A stretch of DNA of 64,000 bases from a bacterium (lineage in GTDB: Bacteria > Planctomycetota > Planctomycetia > Pirellulales > Pirellulaceae), in the NCBI GenBank assembly GCA_030430075.1, contig JAUIGN010000023.1, positions 47,535 through 111,534 on the forward strand. Direction: 5' to 3'. Shown here piece by piece: positions 52,401-62,263 of the stretch. The number at the start of each line of letters is the position of its first letter. Within the stretch, counting starts at the first letter, position 1. Both the position numbers and the translations under genes were made by a program. Below the pieces are notes generated by a model. The model was not told the origin of the DNA, did no database searches, and saw only the letters and a list, made by a program, of their open reading frames with translations.

Positions 52401-54548
52401 ATGCGATTTTTCTTGGCTGTCCTGATGCTGATCGGCGCAGCGACTTGTTCTGCCGCCGCCGAACCGGATGGCTACCCGCAGACGATCGACCTTGACGGCC
52501 AGACGTCCCGTCAGGTGGTCGTCGATCGAGAAGCCGGCCAGTACCTCGGACACCCGACGACGTGCTTGCTGGAAGACGGCAAGACGATTCTGTGTGTCTA
52601 TCCTCGCGGGCATGGTCGCGGTGCCATCGTCTACAAACGGAGCACCGACGGCGGGCTGACCTGGAGTGAACGCTTGCCGACTCCCGACAGCTGGGCGACG
52701 TCCCAAGAGGTACCGACGCTCCACCGTGTGATCGGTCCCGACGGCACGAAACGGATCATCATGTGGTCCGGCCTGTACCCGGCGAGGCTCGCCGTGAGCG
52801 AAGACGACGGCGCCCATTGGAGCGAACTCAAGCCGGTCGGCGATTGGGGGGGAATCGTCGTGATGGGGTTCGTCGAAGCCCTTTCGACCGGAAAAGGACA
52901 CTACCTGGCGATGTTTCACGACGACGGTCGATTCTTCACGAAGAACGGTAAGCGAGAGTCGACGTTCAAGCTGTTCAAGACGTTTTCCACCGACGGAGGA
53001 TTGACTTGGTCCTACCCCGAAGTCGTATTTGAGTCTGCGGAAGTCAATCTCTGTGAACCTGGTTGTATTCGCTCGCCGGACGGCAAAACGATGGCCGTGT
53101 TGTTGCGAGAGAATGCCCGCCGGAAGAACTCACACGTGATCTTTTCACACGACGAAGGACAGTCCTGGTCGGAGCCACGTGAAGTCCCCCTTGCCCTGAC
53201 CGGCGATCGGCACACGGGAAAGTATGGACCGGACGGACGGCTCTTCATCAGTTTTCGGTGCATTTCGCCCACGTCCAAACGGAAGGACCGCCCGTTTGAA
53301 GGAGACTGGGTCGGCTGGGTGGGAACCTGGGACGACATCGTTAACGGCGGCAATGGCCAGTATGCAGTTCGCCTGAAGGACAACACCAAGGGGTACGACA
53401 CCACGTATCCGGGAGTTGAACTGCTGCCGGACGATACGTTTGTGGTTACAACCTATGGGCATTGGGATCAAGGTGAATCCCCCTACATCTTGAGCGTCCG
53501 ATTCAAGCTCGACGAACTCGATTCGCTCGCTGAGGCCGCACAAGCGAATGAGGGTGGGGCGAAATCCGTATTGAACCCGGTCCGATATCAGGGCACGGAG
53601 TCGATCTCGCAGGGAAAGCACCTGGTCTTCATTGCCAGTGATCACGAATATCGGGGCGAAGAAACGCTGCCGGCGTTGGCCAGAATTTTGGCCAAGCACC
53701 ATGGCTTCGATTGCACCGTCCTGTTTGGGCTCGACGAAAACGGTGAAATCAAAGCCGGAGCTTCCAACATCCCCGGTCTGGAGGCACTGCGCTCTGCGGA
53801 CGGCATGATCATGTTCACCCGGTTTCAGGCGTTGCCGGACGAACAGATGAAATATATCGACGAGTATCTCAATCGGGGCGGTCCGGTGATGGGCCTGCGA
53901 ACCTCGACACACGGTTTCCGCTATGGAAAGCAGCCCAGCAAGTACTCCAAATACGACTTTCAGTCCAAAGTTGCCGGGTACGAACGAGGGTTCGGTCACC
54001 AGGTGTTGGGGCAAACCTGGGTCGGCCACTACGGAAGGAATCACCAGCAGAGCACGCGGATTACCGTGGTACCTGAACAAGCCGAGCATCCGATTCTGAA
54101 GGGTGTCAGCAAGATTCACGTCATGGCGGGCGGCTACAACGCCGAACCGCAGGACGATTGGACCATTCTCACGATGGCACAGCCGTTGCTGAGCATGGAG
54201 GCGGATGGCTTGGTGGATGCATCCAAGCCACCCATGGCGTCCGAATGGACACGTACCTACACGTCCGCCAGCGGCAAGCAGGGGCGGGTATTCACGTCCC
54301 TCTACGGCGCCTCCGAAGACATCCTGAATGATGGCTACCGCCGGATGTTGATTAATGCGACCTATTGGATGCTTGGCTTGGAAGACAAAATTACGGCGAA
54401 TTTGCCGATCGACTTTGTCGGGCCCTACCAGCCGAACACGTTCCGTAATGGCGGCTACGCGCACGGCGTCAAGCCTGCCGCCTATCTCGGATTCGAAAGT
54501 CCCATTCCCGCAAATCACCAGACCAGCGCGAAGAAGCAAGATCGCTGA
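52401..54548 (+). CDS. Secreted sialidase-like BNR protein fused to ThuA-like domain
   Basis: 715 aa with AAGGAG at 52387-52392. Signal peptide about 1-20. Residues 25-385 are a BNR propeller with Asp boxes STDGGLTWSE, SEDDGAHWSE, STDGGLTWSY and SHDEGQSWSE. Residues about 403-690 are a ThuA-like domain (trehalose-utilisation/glutamine-amidotransferase-like fold): GKHLVFIASDHEYRGEETLP, YIDEYLNRGGPVMGLRTSTHGFRY, and GRVFTSLYGASEDILNDGYRRMLINATYWMLGL. In planctomycetes ThuA domains usually stand alone or join to heme or dehydrogenase domains. Fusion to a sialidase propeller suggests coupled recognition and processing of a sugar (inference). A Gfo/Idh/MocA oxidoreductase gene follows after 106 bp. 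Confidence 0.88.
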   Translation: MRFFLAVLMLIGAATCSAAAEPDGYPQTIDLDGQTSRQVVVDREAGQYLGHPTTCLLEDGKTILCVYPRGHGRGAIVYKRSTDGGLTWSERLPTPDSWATSQEVPTLHRVIGPDGTKRIIMWSGLYPARLAVSEDDGAHWSELKPVGDWGGIVVMGFVEALSTGKGHYLAMFHDDGRFFTKNGKRESTFKLFKTFSTDGGLTWSYPEVVFESAEVNLCEPGCIRSPDGKTMAVLLRENARRKNSHVIFSHDEGQSWSEPREVPLALTGDRHTGKYGPDGRLFISFRCISPTSKRKDRPFEGDWVGWVGTWDDIVNGGNGQYAVRLKDNTKGYDTTYPGVELLPDDTFVVTTYGHWDQGESPYILSVRFKLDELDSLAEAAQANEGGAKSVLNPVRYQGTESISQGKHLVFIASDHEYRGEETLPALARILAKHHGFDCTVLFGLDENGEIKAGASNIPGLEALRSADGMIMFTRFQALPDEQMKYIDEYLNRGGPVMGLRTSTHGFRYGKQPSKYSKYDFQSKVAGYERGFGHQVLGQTWVGHYGRNHQQSTRITVVPEQAEHPILKGVSKIHVMAGGYNAEPQDDWTILTMAQPLLSMEADGLVDASKPPMASEWTRTYTSASGKQGRVFTSLYGASEDILNDGYRRMLINATYWMLGLEDKITANLPIDFVGPYQPNTFRNGGYAHGVKPAAYLGFESPIPANHQTSAKKQDR

Positions 54549-54654
54549 GCGTGTTCGATGGCGACGACACGGCGCTCAACGAGCGAGCCGCTCGACATGT
54601 CCGTCGCCCGATCAACCTACCTGACACTCAATCGTCCCAACGCGAGAATTTTCC

Positions 54655-55965
54655 ATGCAACAACCAACGAAGTCTCGACGCCGATTCCTGAAAACGACTG
54701 CAGCAGTTTGCGGCGGCTATTGGCTCGGCGCCGCAACCGCCGCGCGCGCCGCCCTGCCGAACGAGAAGCTTAACATCGCCTGCATCGGCGTCGGTGGTCG
54801 CGGTTCTGCCAATGTCGGCGGCGTCAAGCGAGAGAACATCGTCGCGATGTGCGACGTGGACGAACAGAAGGCCGGTTCCCGGTTTCAGCAATTTGACAAG
54901 GCACGCAAATTCCAGGACTACCGGGTGATGCTTGACAAGCTGGACAAGCAAATCGACGCGGTCGTCATCAGCACGCCGGATCACACGCACTTTCATCCGG
55001 CCCATCAAGCGATGTCCATGGGCAAGCATGTGTACCTCGAGAAGCCTCTGGCACATTCGGTATGGGAGACGCGCCAACTGACCAGGCTGGCCAAGAAGAT
55101 GGATGTGGCCACGCAACTTGGCAACCAACGTCACGCCAACGACGGGATGGCGCGCACGGTGGAAGCTGTTCGTTCCGGGATGATTGGAGAGATCAAGGAA
55201 GTCTATTGTGCGATCGGCGGTTCACGCGGCATGCCGGCCAAACCGAAAAACTTCCCGCCGGTTCCGAGCCATTTGAACTGGGAACTTTGGCAAGGCCCGG
55301 TTGCCGCACGGCGTTATTCGCCCGAGTACTGTCCCTACAAGTGGCGGTTCTGGTGGGACTATGGAACCGGTGAGACCGGTAACTGGGGCTGCCATATTCT
55401 CGACATTCCCTTCTGGGCGCTGCAGTTAAAATACCCCCACCGGGTCGATCTGGATCACGTGCCAGCGGCGGCGGAGATCGATCCTCAACGGACGCCGAAA
55501 TCGATGAAAACCCGGCTCGAGTTTCCGGCGGAAGACGGCCACCGTGCCTTGACGCTCCATTGGTGGCACGGATCCTTGGATTCGGTCTTCAACCAGCATC
55601 GAACAAAACCGCACGGCAATACCCTGTTTGTCGGCGAGAAGGGGACGATCGCCGCCGGCTTTAACGGCTACCAGGTGACGCTCAACGATGGCAGTTCCGC
55701 GGAAAAGCCGCCTCAAACGATCCCCAAGTCGCCCGGCTTTTATCAGGAGTGGATCACGGCCTGCAAGGGCGGCGAGCGGTCATCTTGCGACTTTGTCGAC
55801 TACACCGGCCCCCTCGCCGAGTCCGTGCTGTTGGCGAACGCCGCCTTCCGGGCGGGAGGCGGCTTCGACTGGAACGCCGCCAAGTTTGAAGCAACCGGCA
55901 ACGCCAACGTCGAACAGTTCCTGGTACCCGAATTCCAAGCCGGTTGGAAAGTCGAAGCGATTTAG
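54655..55965 (+). CDS. Tat-exported Gfo/Idh/MocA-family oxidoreductase
   Basis: 436 aa. Tat signal SRRRFLKTTAAVCGGYWLG (residues 7-25). The NAD(P)-binding Rossmann start is LNIACIGVGGRGSANVGGV, then MCDVDEQKAG; the family's EKP motif is at 129-131 (YLEKPLAHS). The C-terminal dehydrogenase domain has WRFWWDYGTGETGNWGCHILD and WWHGSLDSVF. Such exported members are numerous in planctomycetes and probably act on sugars or inositols in the periplasm. Whether they keep a tightly bound cofactor there is not known here. It lies downstream of the sialidase-ThuA fusion and upstream of a heme dehydrogenase, all on plus. Confidence 0.92.
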   Translation: MQQPTKSRRRFLKTTAAVCGGYWLGAATAARAALPNEKLNIACIGVGGRGSANVGGVKRENIVAMCDVDEQKAGSRFQQFDKARKFQDYRVMLDKLDKQIDAVVISTPDHTHFHPAHQAMSMGKHVYLEKPLAHSVWETRQLTRLAKKMDVATQLGNQRHANDGMARTVEAVRSGMIGEIKEVYCAIGGSRGMPAKPKNFPPVPSHLNWELWQGPVAARRYSPEYCPYKWRFWWDYGTGETGNWGCHILDIPFWALQLKYPHRVDLDHVPAAAEIDPQRTPKSMKTRLEFPAEDGHRALTLHWWHGSLDSVFNQHRTKPHGNTLFVGEKGTIAAGFNGYQVTLNDGSSAEKPPQTIPKSPGFYQEWITACKGGERSSCDFVDYTGPLAESVLLANAAFRAGGGFDWNAAKFEATGNANVEQFLVPEFQAGWKVEAI

Positions 55966-56264
55966 AACGAAACCGAAGCAAGCTGCAGCATTTCAGCGCT
56001 CAGCAAGTACATGGACTTGTTGGTGGCACGTCCTGCCGGAGCGGCAGGCCACATTCCGTGATGCACCGGATGACGGACGGAATGGCTCGAGAACGGTTCC
56101 CCCCGTCGCTGATCGCGACCGTCGCCATGCGGTCGTGCTCGGCTTCCATTGTCGGCTCACGGTTGCTGCCTCCAGAAAAATGTTCGTGCCCCGTCGCGTC
56201 GGGCCGAAATGAACCATCGCACCAAGTCCGCCTCGCCCCCGCGGCGGATCGCAAAGGAAGACTC
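55966..56264. other. Intergenic region with short hairpin
   Basis: A 299-bp gap between the oxidoreductase and the heme dehydrogenase. It includes a 6-bp inverted repeat CCTGCC-GGAGC-GGCAGG at 56032-56048, lacking a T-tract. No gene is supported. Confidence 0.45.
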
Positions 56265-58955
56265 ATGAATCATCGTCTTGTCGTGGCTGCAAGCTGCCTT
56301 ACGCTCGCCATCCTCTCGCTCCACCTGTGGTCGTCAACCGGGACCGTTTCGGCGGAGCCGGCCGCGCAACAAGGCACCGCCCCGCAGGCCAAAGGTCAGG
56401 CCAACAAACAGGGACAAGCAAAACAGCGCCCCGCTCGTCGCCGGCCGCGGCCTCGCACCGTGGGGCCGGCCATCGGAGGCAACAAGGCCACACCCATCGA
56501 TCGAATCACCGCGGCGCCAGGGTTTCAGGTCGAGTTGCTCTATTCGGTTCCAGGGCAGGATCAAGGTTCATGGGTGAATCTCTGCACGGACAACAAGGGT
56601 CGGATTCTGGTCAGTGACCAGTTCGGCGGGATGTACCGGATCACTCCGCCACCGGTCGGGGAAGCGGTGCAAGCGGCGGACGTCGAGGAAGTGCCGGCGA
56701 AGATTCGAGCCGTCAACGGGATGGTCTGGGCGTTTGATGCGTTGTACGTCGGGGTCAACGACTATGAACGAAAGATCCCGTCCGGCCTCTATCGGATCAC
56801 GGACAGCGACGGCGACGATCACTTGGACAAGGTCGAAATGCTGCGCGAGGTCCCTTCCAGGAGTGATCACGGTGTGCACGCCGTGGTCCCGACCCCCGAT
56901 GGCAAGGCCCTGTTCTTAATCACCGGAAACAACACGACTCCGCCGGAACTGGCCGACAGCTCTCAGGTACGACGTGTTTGGGGCGAAGACCATCTGCTGC
57001 CCAGCATGCCGGATGGTCGCGGGCATAATCGGGGCGTTCTGGCCCCGGGGGGGATCGTCTATCGCGTCAGCCCGGACGGCAAGAAGTTCGAGGCATACGC
57101 CTCTGGATTTCGCAATATCTTCGACGCCGCGGTCAACCGGGACGGCGAGCTGTTTACATACGATGCCGACATGGAATACGACTTCAACACTCCCTGGTAT
57201 CGCCCGACACGGATTTGCCATGTCGTGAGCGGGGCCGAATTCGGTTGGCGCAACGGTGCGGGTAAGCGGATGCCGTTTTATGCGGACAACCTGCCGGCCG
57301 TGCTCGATATCGGTCCGGGTTCGCCAACCGGCATGACCTTCGGGTACGGTGCCCGTTTTCCGGCCCGCTATCAGAACGCCCTCTACGCACTGGATTGGAG
57401 TTGGGGCAAGCTGTACGCCGTCCATTTGACACCGAACGGATCCACGTACAAGGCGACGAAGGAAGAGTTTGTCACCGGCGCGCCGTTGCCGATAACCGAC
57501 GCCATCATCCATCCGAATGATGGCGCCATGTATTTCACGATCGGCGGACGCCGGGTCCAGTCGGGCCTTTACCGCGTGACCTACGTCGGGGACGAACCCA
57601 CTGCGGAAGTCGAAGCAGGGAAGGATGATTCGGCCGCGCGCCGCACGCGGCATAAATTGGAGGCGTTTCATGGCCGCCAGGATCCACAGGCCGTGGAGGT
57701 TGCCTGGCCGTACCTCTCACACCGGGACCGTTTCATTCGTTTCGCCGCGCGTACTGCCATCGAGCACCAACCGGCGGAAAGCTGGTCCGATAAGGCATTC
57801 GCAGAGAGCAATCCCGCCCGGCAGGTTGAAGCGTTGCTGGCCCTGGCCCGGATCACGGGCGTCTGCCCCCAACATCGGACCGAGCAGACGCCGCCCGCTG
57901 ATACGGCAATGCGGACGCGGCTCTTGGAAGCAATCCTGGCGATCGACCCGGCACAGCTCGACCGCACATCGCAGCTCACGTTGCAACGGACGACCCAGAT
58001 TGTCCTCAACCGTTTTGGCCGGCCGGACCAAGCGACGGTCGATCGGCTGATCGCCAACCTTGACCCGCTCTTCCCCTCCGATTCTCCCGCTCTCAACTGG
58101 CTCCTCTGCGAGACGCTGGCCTGGTTGCAGTCTCCGACAGTGGCGGAGAAAGCACTGGCCCTCATCGAATCCGCGCCGACGCAAGAGGAGCAAATGCAGT
58201 ACGCGCGGTCGATTCGAATGCTCGAAAACGGCTGGACTCCGGAGTTGCGGGCCGCATATTTCGAGTGGTTTCTCAAAGCCGCCAACTACCGGGGAGGTGC
58301 CAGCTTCGAACGGTTCATTCAGTTTATCCGAGATGACGCCGTCGCGTCGCTCAGCGAGGCAGAGAAGACCGCCATGGCCGAATTGCTGGCAAGAAAGCCC
58401 GAACGGAAATCTGCCTTGGAGAACTTGGGCGAAGTGTTTGCCGGACGACCCGTCAAGGAATGGACGCTCGATGAACTTTCCGCCGCCGCGCGGACGGAAT
58501 TGCAGGGCCGAGACTTCTCCAACGGACAACGGATGTTCGCCGCTGCCGGGTGCTACGCCTGTCATCGATTCGGCAACCAAGGCGGCATGACCGGCCCTGA
58601 CCTTACGTCCGCGGGTCGTCGCTATTCACCCCATGACTTGTTGGATCAGGTAATCCATCCCAGCAAGGTCATCAATGAGCAGTTCTCGGCGATCACTGTT
58701 GTCACCGAGTCCGGGCAGGTGCATACGGGCGTGGTCGTCAACCTGAACGGCGACTCCATGACGCTCAACACGGACCTGACCGACCCGAACCAACGGGTTA
58801 ATATCGATCGCAAGCAGATCGAAGAGCTCGTGGTTTCGAAGACCTCCCCGATGCCGGTCGGCCTGTTCAAGCAGATGACGAAAGACGAAATCCTGGATCT
58901 GTTAGCCTACTTGATCAGTGGCGGTGACGCCGACCACGAACTCTTCAAAGGGTAG
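56265..58955 (+). CDS. PQQ/sorbosone-dehydrogenase-like propeller with HEAT and Pirellula-type heme domain
   Basis: 896 aa from ATG at 56265, with AAAGGAAG just upstream. Signal peptide about 1-30, then a Gln/Arg/Pro-rich low-complexity linker. Residues about 65-440 form a six-bladed propeller related to soluble glucose/sorbosone dehydrogenases (GSWVNLCTDNKGRILVSDQ; EFGWRNGAGKRMPFYADNLP; LYALDWSWGKLYAVHL). Residues 450-740 are helical HEAT-like repeats. The C-terminus has a c-type heme site CYACH near 763-767 within MFAAAGCYACHRFGNQGG, continuing into the Pirellula/Verrucomicrobium-type heme domain (TIGR02603-like; SKVINEQFSAITVVTESGQ). Likely a periplasmic sugar or alcohol dehydrogenase passing electrons to heme; cofactor use is not certain. 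Confidence 0.9.
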   Translation: MNHRLVVAASCLTLAILSLHLWSSTGTVSAEPAAQQGTAPQAKGQANKQGQAKQRPARRRPRPRTVGPAIGGNKATPIDRITAAPGFQVELLYSVPGQDQGSWVNLCTDNKGRILVSDQFGGMYRITPPPVGEAVQAADVEEVPAKIRAVNGMVWAFDALYVGVNDYERKIPSGLYRITDSDGDDHLDKVEMLREVPSRSDHGVHAVVPTPDGKALFLITGNNTTPPELADSSQVRRVWGEDHLLPSMPDGRGHNRGVLAPGGIVYRVSPDGKKFEAYASGFRNIFDAAVNRDGELFTYDADMEYDFNTPWYRPTRICHVVSGAEFGWRNGAGKRMPFYADNLPAVLDIGPGSPTGMTFGYGARFPARYQNALYALDWSWGKLYAVHLTPNGSTYKATKEEFVTGAPLPITDAIIHPNDGAMYFTIGGRRVQSGLYRVTYVGDEPTAEVEAGKDDSAARRTRHKLEAFHGRQDPQAVEVAWPYLSHRDRFIRFAARTAIEHQPAESWSDKAFAESNPARQVEALLALARITGVCPQHRTEQTPPADTAMRTRLLEAILAIDPAQLDRTSQLTLQRTTQIVLNRFGRPDQATVDRLIANLDPLFPSDSPALNWLLCETLAWLQSPTVAEKALALIESAPTQEEQMQYARSIRMLENGWTPELRAAYFEWFLKAANYRGGASFERFIQFIRDDAVASLSEAEKTAMAELLARKPERKSALENLGEVFAGRPVKEWTLDELSAAARTELQGRDFSNGQRMFAAAGCYACHRFGNQGGMTGPDLTSAGRRYSPHDLLDQVIHPSKVINEQFSAITVVTESGQVHTGVVVNLNGDSMTLNTDLTDPNQRVNIDRKQIEELVVSKTSPMPVGLFKQMTKDEILDLLAYLISGGDADHELFKG

Positions 58956-59003
58956 CCGGATGCGCCAACGCGCACCGTCGATCATCCTGTACATGTCGTA
59001 GGT

Positions 59004-59016
59004 CATGCAGTGCATG
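59004..59016. repeat. 13-bp palindromic motif CATGCA-G-TGCATG
   Basis: Perfect inverted repeat with one central base in the 141-bp gap before the third PSD1 gene. It is the reverse complement of the 13-mer at 23110-23122. Related GGTCATG words follow at 59038-59050. Confidence 0.6.
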
Positions 59017-59096
59017 GCGATGACGGCAGGTCATGTAGGTCGCTGCGGTTCGCTGCGGCCCTTGCTTCCAGACACTCACGCAGGTGGCTTTGAACA

Positions 59097-62000
59097 ATGA
59101 ACAGGCGATCATGGAACACTTGCTTGCTCGGTTGTCTCTCGCTGTGCCTGGCCGTGGCGGCCGCGGTCCTCGATGCCCAGGACGGAGCGCGACAATCGGC
59201 AATTCGCTTCAACAACGATATTCGTCCGATACTTTCGGAGCACTGTTTTGCCTGCCACGGCCCCGACTCGGCCAGCCGCGAGGCGGATCTGCGTTTGGAT
59301 CAGCGGACCGGGGCGCTGGCGTCCGGCGCGGTCGTACCCGGCGCGGCTGACGAATCGGAATTGATCGAGCGGATCATGAGCGACGATCCGGATCTCGTCA
59401 TGCCGCCGCCGGCGTTCGGAAAGCCGTTGGACGTGCGCGCCAAGCGGCTCTTGACCGAGTGGATCGATGCCGGCGCGCCGTGGGAAGCGCACTGGGCGTT
59501 CATCAAGCCGCGGCGTCCCGACTTGCCGCAGCCGGAAGGTGTCAGGGCCTGGGCCCGCAATCCGGTTGACCACTTCATCCTCGCCGAGTTGCGTAGGCGA
59601 CGATTGGAGCCCAACGACGTTGCGGACCGCCACGCGCTGGCACGTCGCGCAGCGCTTGATCTGACCGGGCTTCCCCCCGACCCGGAGTTGCTGGGGTCGT
59701 TCATCGCGGACGAATCTGCCGGCGCCTTTGACCAGTATGTCGATCACTTACTGGGTTCCAGCCACGCCGGCGAACATCGGGCCCGGTTCTGGCTGGATGC
59801 GGCTCGCTACGGCGACACGCACGGCATGCATGTCGACAACTACCGCGAAATCTGGCCGTATCGTGATTGGGTCATCGACGCCTTCAACGCCAATATGCCG
59901 TTCGATCAGTTTGTCGTCGAGCAACTCGCGGGTGACTTGCTGCCCAACCCGACGCGCGCTCAACAGATCGCGACCGGGTTCAGTCGCTGCAACATCACCA
60001 CATCGGAAGGTGGAGCGATTCCCGCCGAGCTCGATGTGCGCTACATGGTCGACCGCGTGGAAACGATGTCCACCGTCTTTCTCGGGCTCACGGCGGGCTG
60101 TGCGGTTTGCCATGACCACAAGTTCGACCCGATCTCGCAGCGAGAGTTTTATCAACTGGGCGCCTTCTTCAACAACACGACGCAGCCGGCCATGGATGGG
60201 AACAAGAAGGATACGCCGCCGGTCGTCGCCTTGCCGCCCGAGCCGTTCGCTGTGGAGTGGGAAGCCTTGCAGGCGAGGCGGCGTCAATGGCGATCGCAAC
60301 TGGCTACAACGGAAGTTGCGGTTCGCGAGTGGTGGGACGCTCGCCCGGCCATTCCACAACATCCCGTCAAGGCGACGGACGAAGAACTCGTCTTGTGGCT
60401 GCCGTTGTCCGAGGGAGATTCGGATGGTGTTGCCCTGCCGTCTTCCGCGACATGGGCCACCGACCATCCAACAGCGGGACGAGGTATGCGGTTTGGCGGC
60501 GACGGCGAGATGAAGGTGGAATTTCCGCCGGGGCGTACCGATCAGGCATTGACGATCAGTTTCTGGTTCCGCACCCCGGACCGCGTCTTGCCGGCCAAAG
60601 ATCTCTTCCAACGGATGACCAAATCCAAGGCCGGGAAGAATCTGGGCTGGAAGATCAATAGCAACAGCCGCGGAGACGTTCGGTTTGAGATTGCCGACGG
60701 CACGGGAAAACGTATTCAAGGGCTTCTGCCGGACAACGAGGCGCTCCGGCCGAAGTCATGGCAACATGTCTGTGTCCGGTACTCGGGTGGTCAGTGCACC
60801 TCGTCCATTAGCATCCTGGCCAACGGAAGGCCGGCGTTTCTGCGGAACCCGAATGAGGAGTTGATTGATGCCGTCGACCTGCCCGACACTCCTCTGACAA
60901 TCGGCAAGGGCCTTCCGACCGCCGGGCTCAGCGATGTCCGCGTCTATCGCCGTTTTCTCAGCGACGAGGAGGTGCAACTGCTGGTTCGCGAGTTCGAGTT
61001 GAATGACGTGGTGCAGTCCGGCGCAGCCTGGGCCGATCTCTCACCGGACCAGCGTGACTTGATCGCGTTGTATTACCGCCTGAACCTGGACAAGGAAACG
61101 AGTCAGGTCGCGCGGGAATTGGCGGAGTCCGAACTGCGGCGAGATTACATCTACGGACGATCGACCACGACGCTTGTCATGCAAGAGCGCCCATCGCCGC
61201 CACGCGCCTGGGTTCTGGAACGGGGTGAGTACGACCAGCGGCGGGATCAGGTGAGGCCGGATGTACCCGCGGTTCTGCCCGCTCTGCCGGCCGGGCAGCC
61301 TAGAAATCGACTGGGGCTGGCGCTTTGGTTGGTCGATCCGGATCATCCGCTCACGGCCCGCGTCATGGTCAACCGGCTCTGGCAGTCGGTGATCGGCAGC
61401 GGCCTGGTGCAGACGTCCGAAGATTTCGGCGTCATGGGATCCCGACCGTCGCACCCCGAGTTGCTTGACTGGCTGGCGGTCGAGTTCGTGGAATCGGGAT
61501 GGGACGTCAATCACATTCTCAAGTTGATTGTGACGTCTGCCGCCTATCGTCAAAGCAGCCGGGTGACGAAGGAGAAATTGGCTGCCGACGCCGCAAATCG
61601 TTTTCTGGCCCGCGGCCCTCGGATGCGTCTGGATGCCGAAGTGCTGCGCGACCAGGCGCTGGCGGTGAGCGGCCTGTTGGTACGGCAGGTGGGCGGTCCC
61701 AGCGTCAAACCGTATCAGCCTTCAGGCCTGTGGAACGTGGTGGCGATTACCGGCAGTAACACGCGTGTTTTCAAGCGGGATTCCGGCGACGCCCTGTACC
61801 GACGAAGCTTGTACACGTTTTGGAAACGGACCTCTCCGCCTCCATCGCTGGCTGCCTTTAACGCGCCGACTCGCGAGCAATGTACGGTCCGTCGCGAGCG
61901 GACCAACACGCCGATTCAGGCGTTGGTCTTGATGAATGATCCGCAGTTTGTCGAAGCCGCTCGGCGGCTTGCCGAGCGGACGCTCGCGGCGAGAAGTGAT

Positions 62001-62249
62001 GCGGTCGAACGGGCCGGCTGGATGATCCGCCAAGTGCTCTGCCGTCCCCCCAGCCCGGCGGACATTAACGATATCACAGCAGCGGCCGCCGAGTTGGAAC
62101 AGGTGTTTGGCCACGACAAGGCGGCAGCCGAGGCGTTGCTGCAGGTCGGCGAGAGTTCTCCGCACGGCGAGCTCGATCCGGCCCAACTGGCCGCTTGGAC
62201 CATGATCGCCAATATGCTGATGAACCGAGACGATTTCCTTAATAAGTAG
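59097..62249 (+). CDS. PSCyt1/PSCyt2/PSD1 cytochrome-type protein with LamG-like insert, copy 3
   Basis: 1050 aa. Leader peptide about 7-27. The heme motif CFACHGP is at 50-54. DUF1549 follows (NPVDHFILAELRRRRLEPND; WLDAARYGDTHGMHVDN; CAVCHDHKFDPISQREFY). Then comes a concanavalin/LamG-like insert around residues 425-635 (LVLWLPLSEGDSDG; LTISFWFRTPDRVLP; SWQHVCVRYSGGQ; LSDVRVYRRFLSDEEV). DUF1553 closes the chain (RNRLGLALWLVDPDHPLTARVMVNRLW; LLDWLAVEFVESGWDVNHI; RTNTPIQALVLMNDP). The LamG-like insert suggests binding to a carbohydrate or surface. A DUF1501 gene follows within 15 bp, so the pair is an operon. Confidence 0.92.
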   Translation: MNRRSWNTCLLGCLSLCLAVAAAVLDAQDGARQSAIRFNNDIRPILSEHCFACHGPDSASREADLRLDQRTGALASGAVVPGAADESELIERIMSDDPDLVMPPPAFGKPLDVRAKRLLTEWIDAGAPWEAHWAFIKPRRPDLPQPEGVRAWARNPVDHFILAELRRRRLEPNDVADRHALARRAALDLTGLPPDPELLGSFIADESAGAFDQYVDHLLGSSHAGEHRARFWLDAARYGDTHGMHVDNYREIWPYRDWVIDAFNANMPFDQFVVEQLAGDLLPNPTRAQQIATGFSRCNITTSEGGAIPAELDVRYMVDRVETMSTVFLGLTAGCAVCHDHKFDPISQREFYQLGAFFNNTTQPAMDGNKKDTPPVVALPPEPFAVEWEALQARRRQWRSQLATTEVAVREWWDARPAIPQHPVKATDEELVLWLPLSEGDSDGVALPSSATWATDHPTAGRGMRFGGDGEMKVEFPPGRTDQALTISFWFRTPDRVLPAKDLFQRMTKSKAGKNLGWKINSNSRGDVRFEIADGTGKRIQGLLPDNEALRPKSWQHVCVRYSGGQCTSSISILANGRPAFLRNPNEELIDAVDLPDTPLTIGKGLPTAGLSDVRVYRRFLSDEEVQLLVREFELNDVVQSGAAWADLSPDQRDLIALYYRLNLDKETSQVARELAESELRRDYIYGRSTTTLVMQERPSPPRAWVLERGEYDQRRDQVRPDVPAVLPALPAGQPRNRLGLALWLVDPDHPLTARVMVNRLWQSVIGSGLVQTSEDFGVMGSRPSHPELLDWLAVEFVESGWDVNHILKLIVTSAAYRQSSRVTKEKLAADAANRFLARGPRMRLDAEVLRDQALAVSGLLVRQVGGPSVKPYQPSGLWNVVAITGSNTRVFKRDSGDALYRRSLYTFWKRTSPPPSLAAFNAPTREQCTVRRERTNTPIQALVLMNDPQFVEAARRLAERTLAARSDAVERAGWMIRQVLCRPPSPADINDITAAAAELEQVFGHDKAAAEALLQVGESSPHGELDPAQLAAWTMIANMLMNRDDFLNK

Positions 62250-62263
62250 CGTTGTCAATCAAT

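Noticed and set aside
53012..54539. Long minus-strand frames opposite the sialidase-ThuA gene
   Set aside because: They are antisense shadows of a gene with signal peptide, Asp boxes and a ThuA-like domain.
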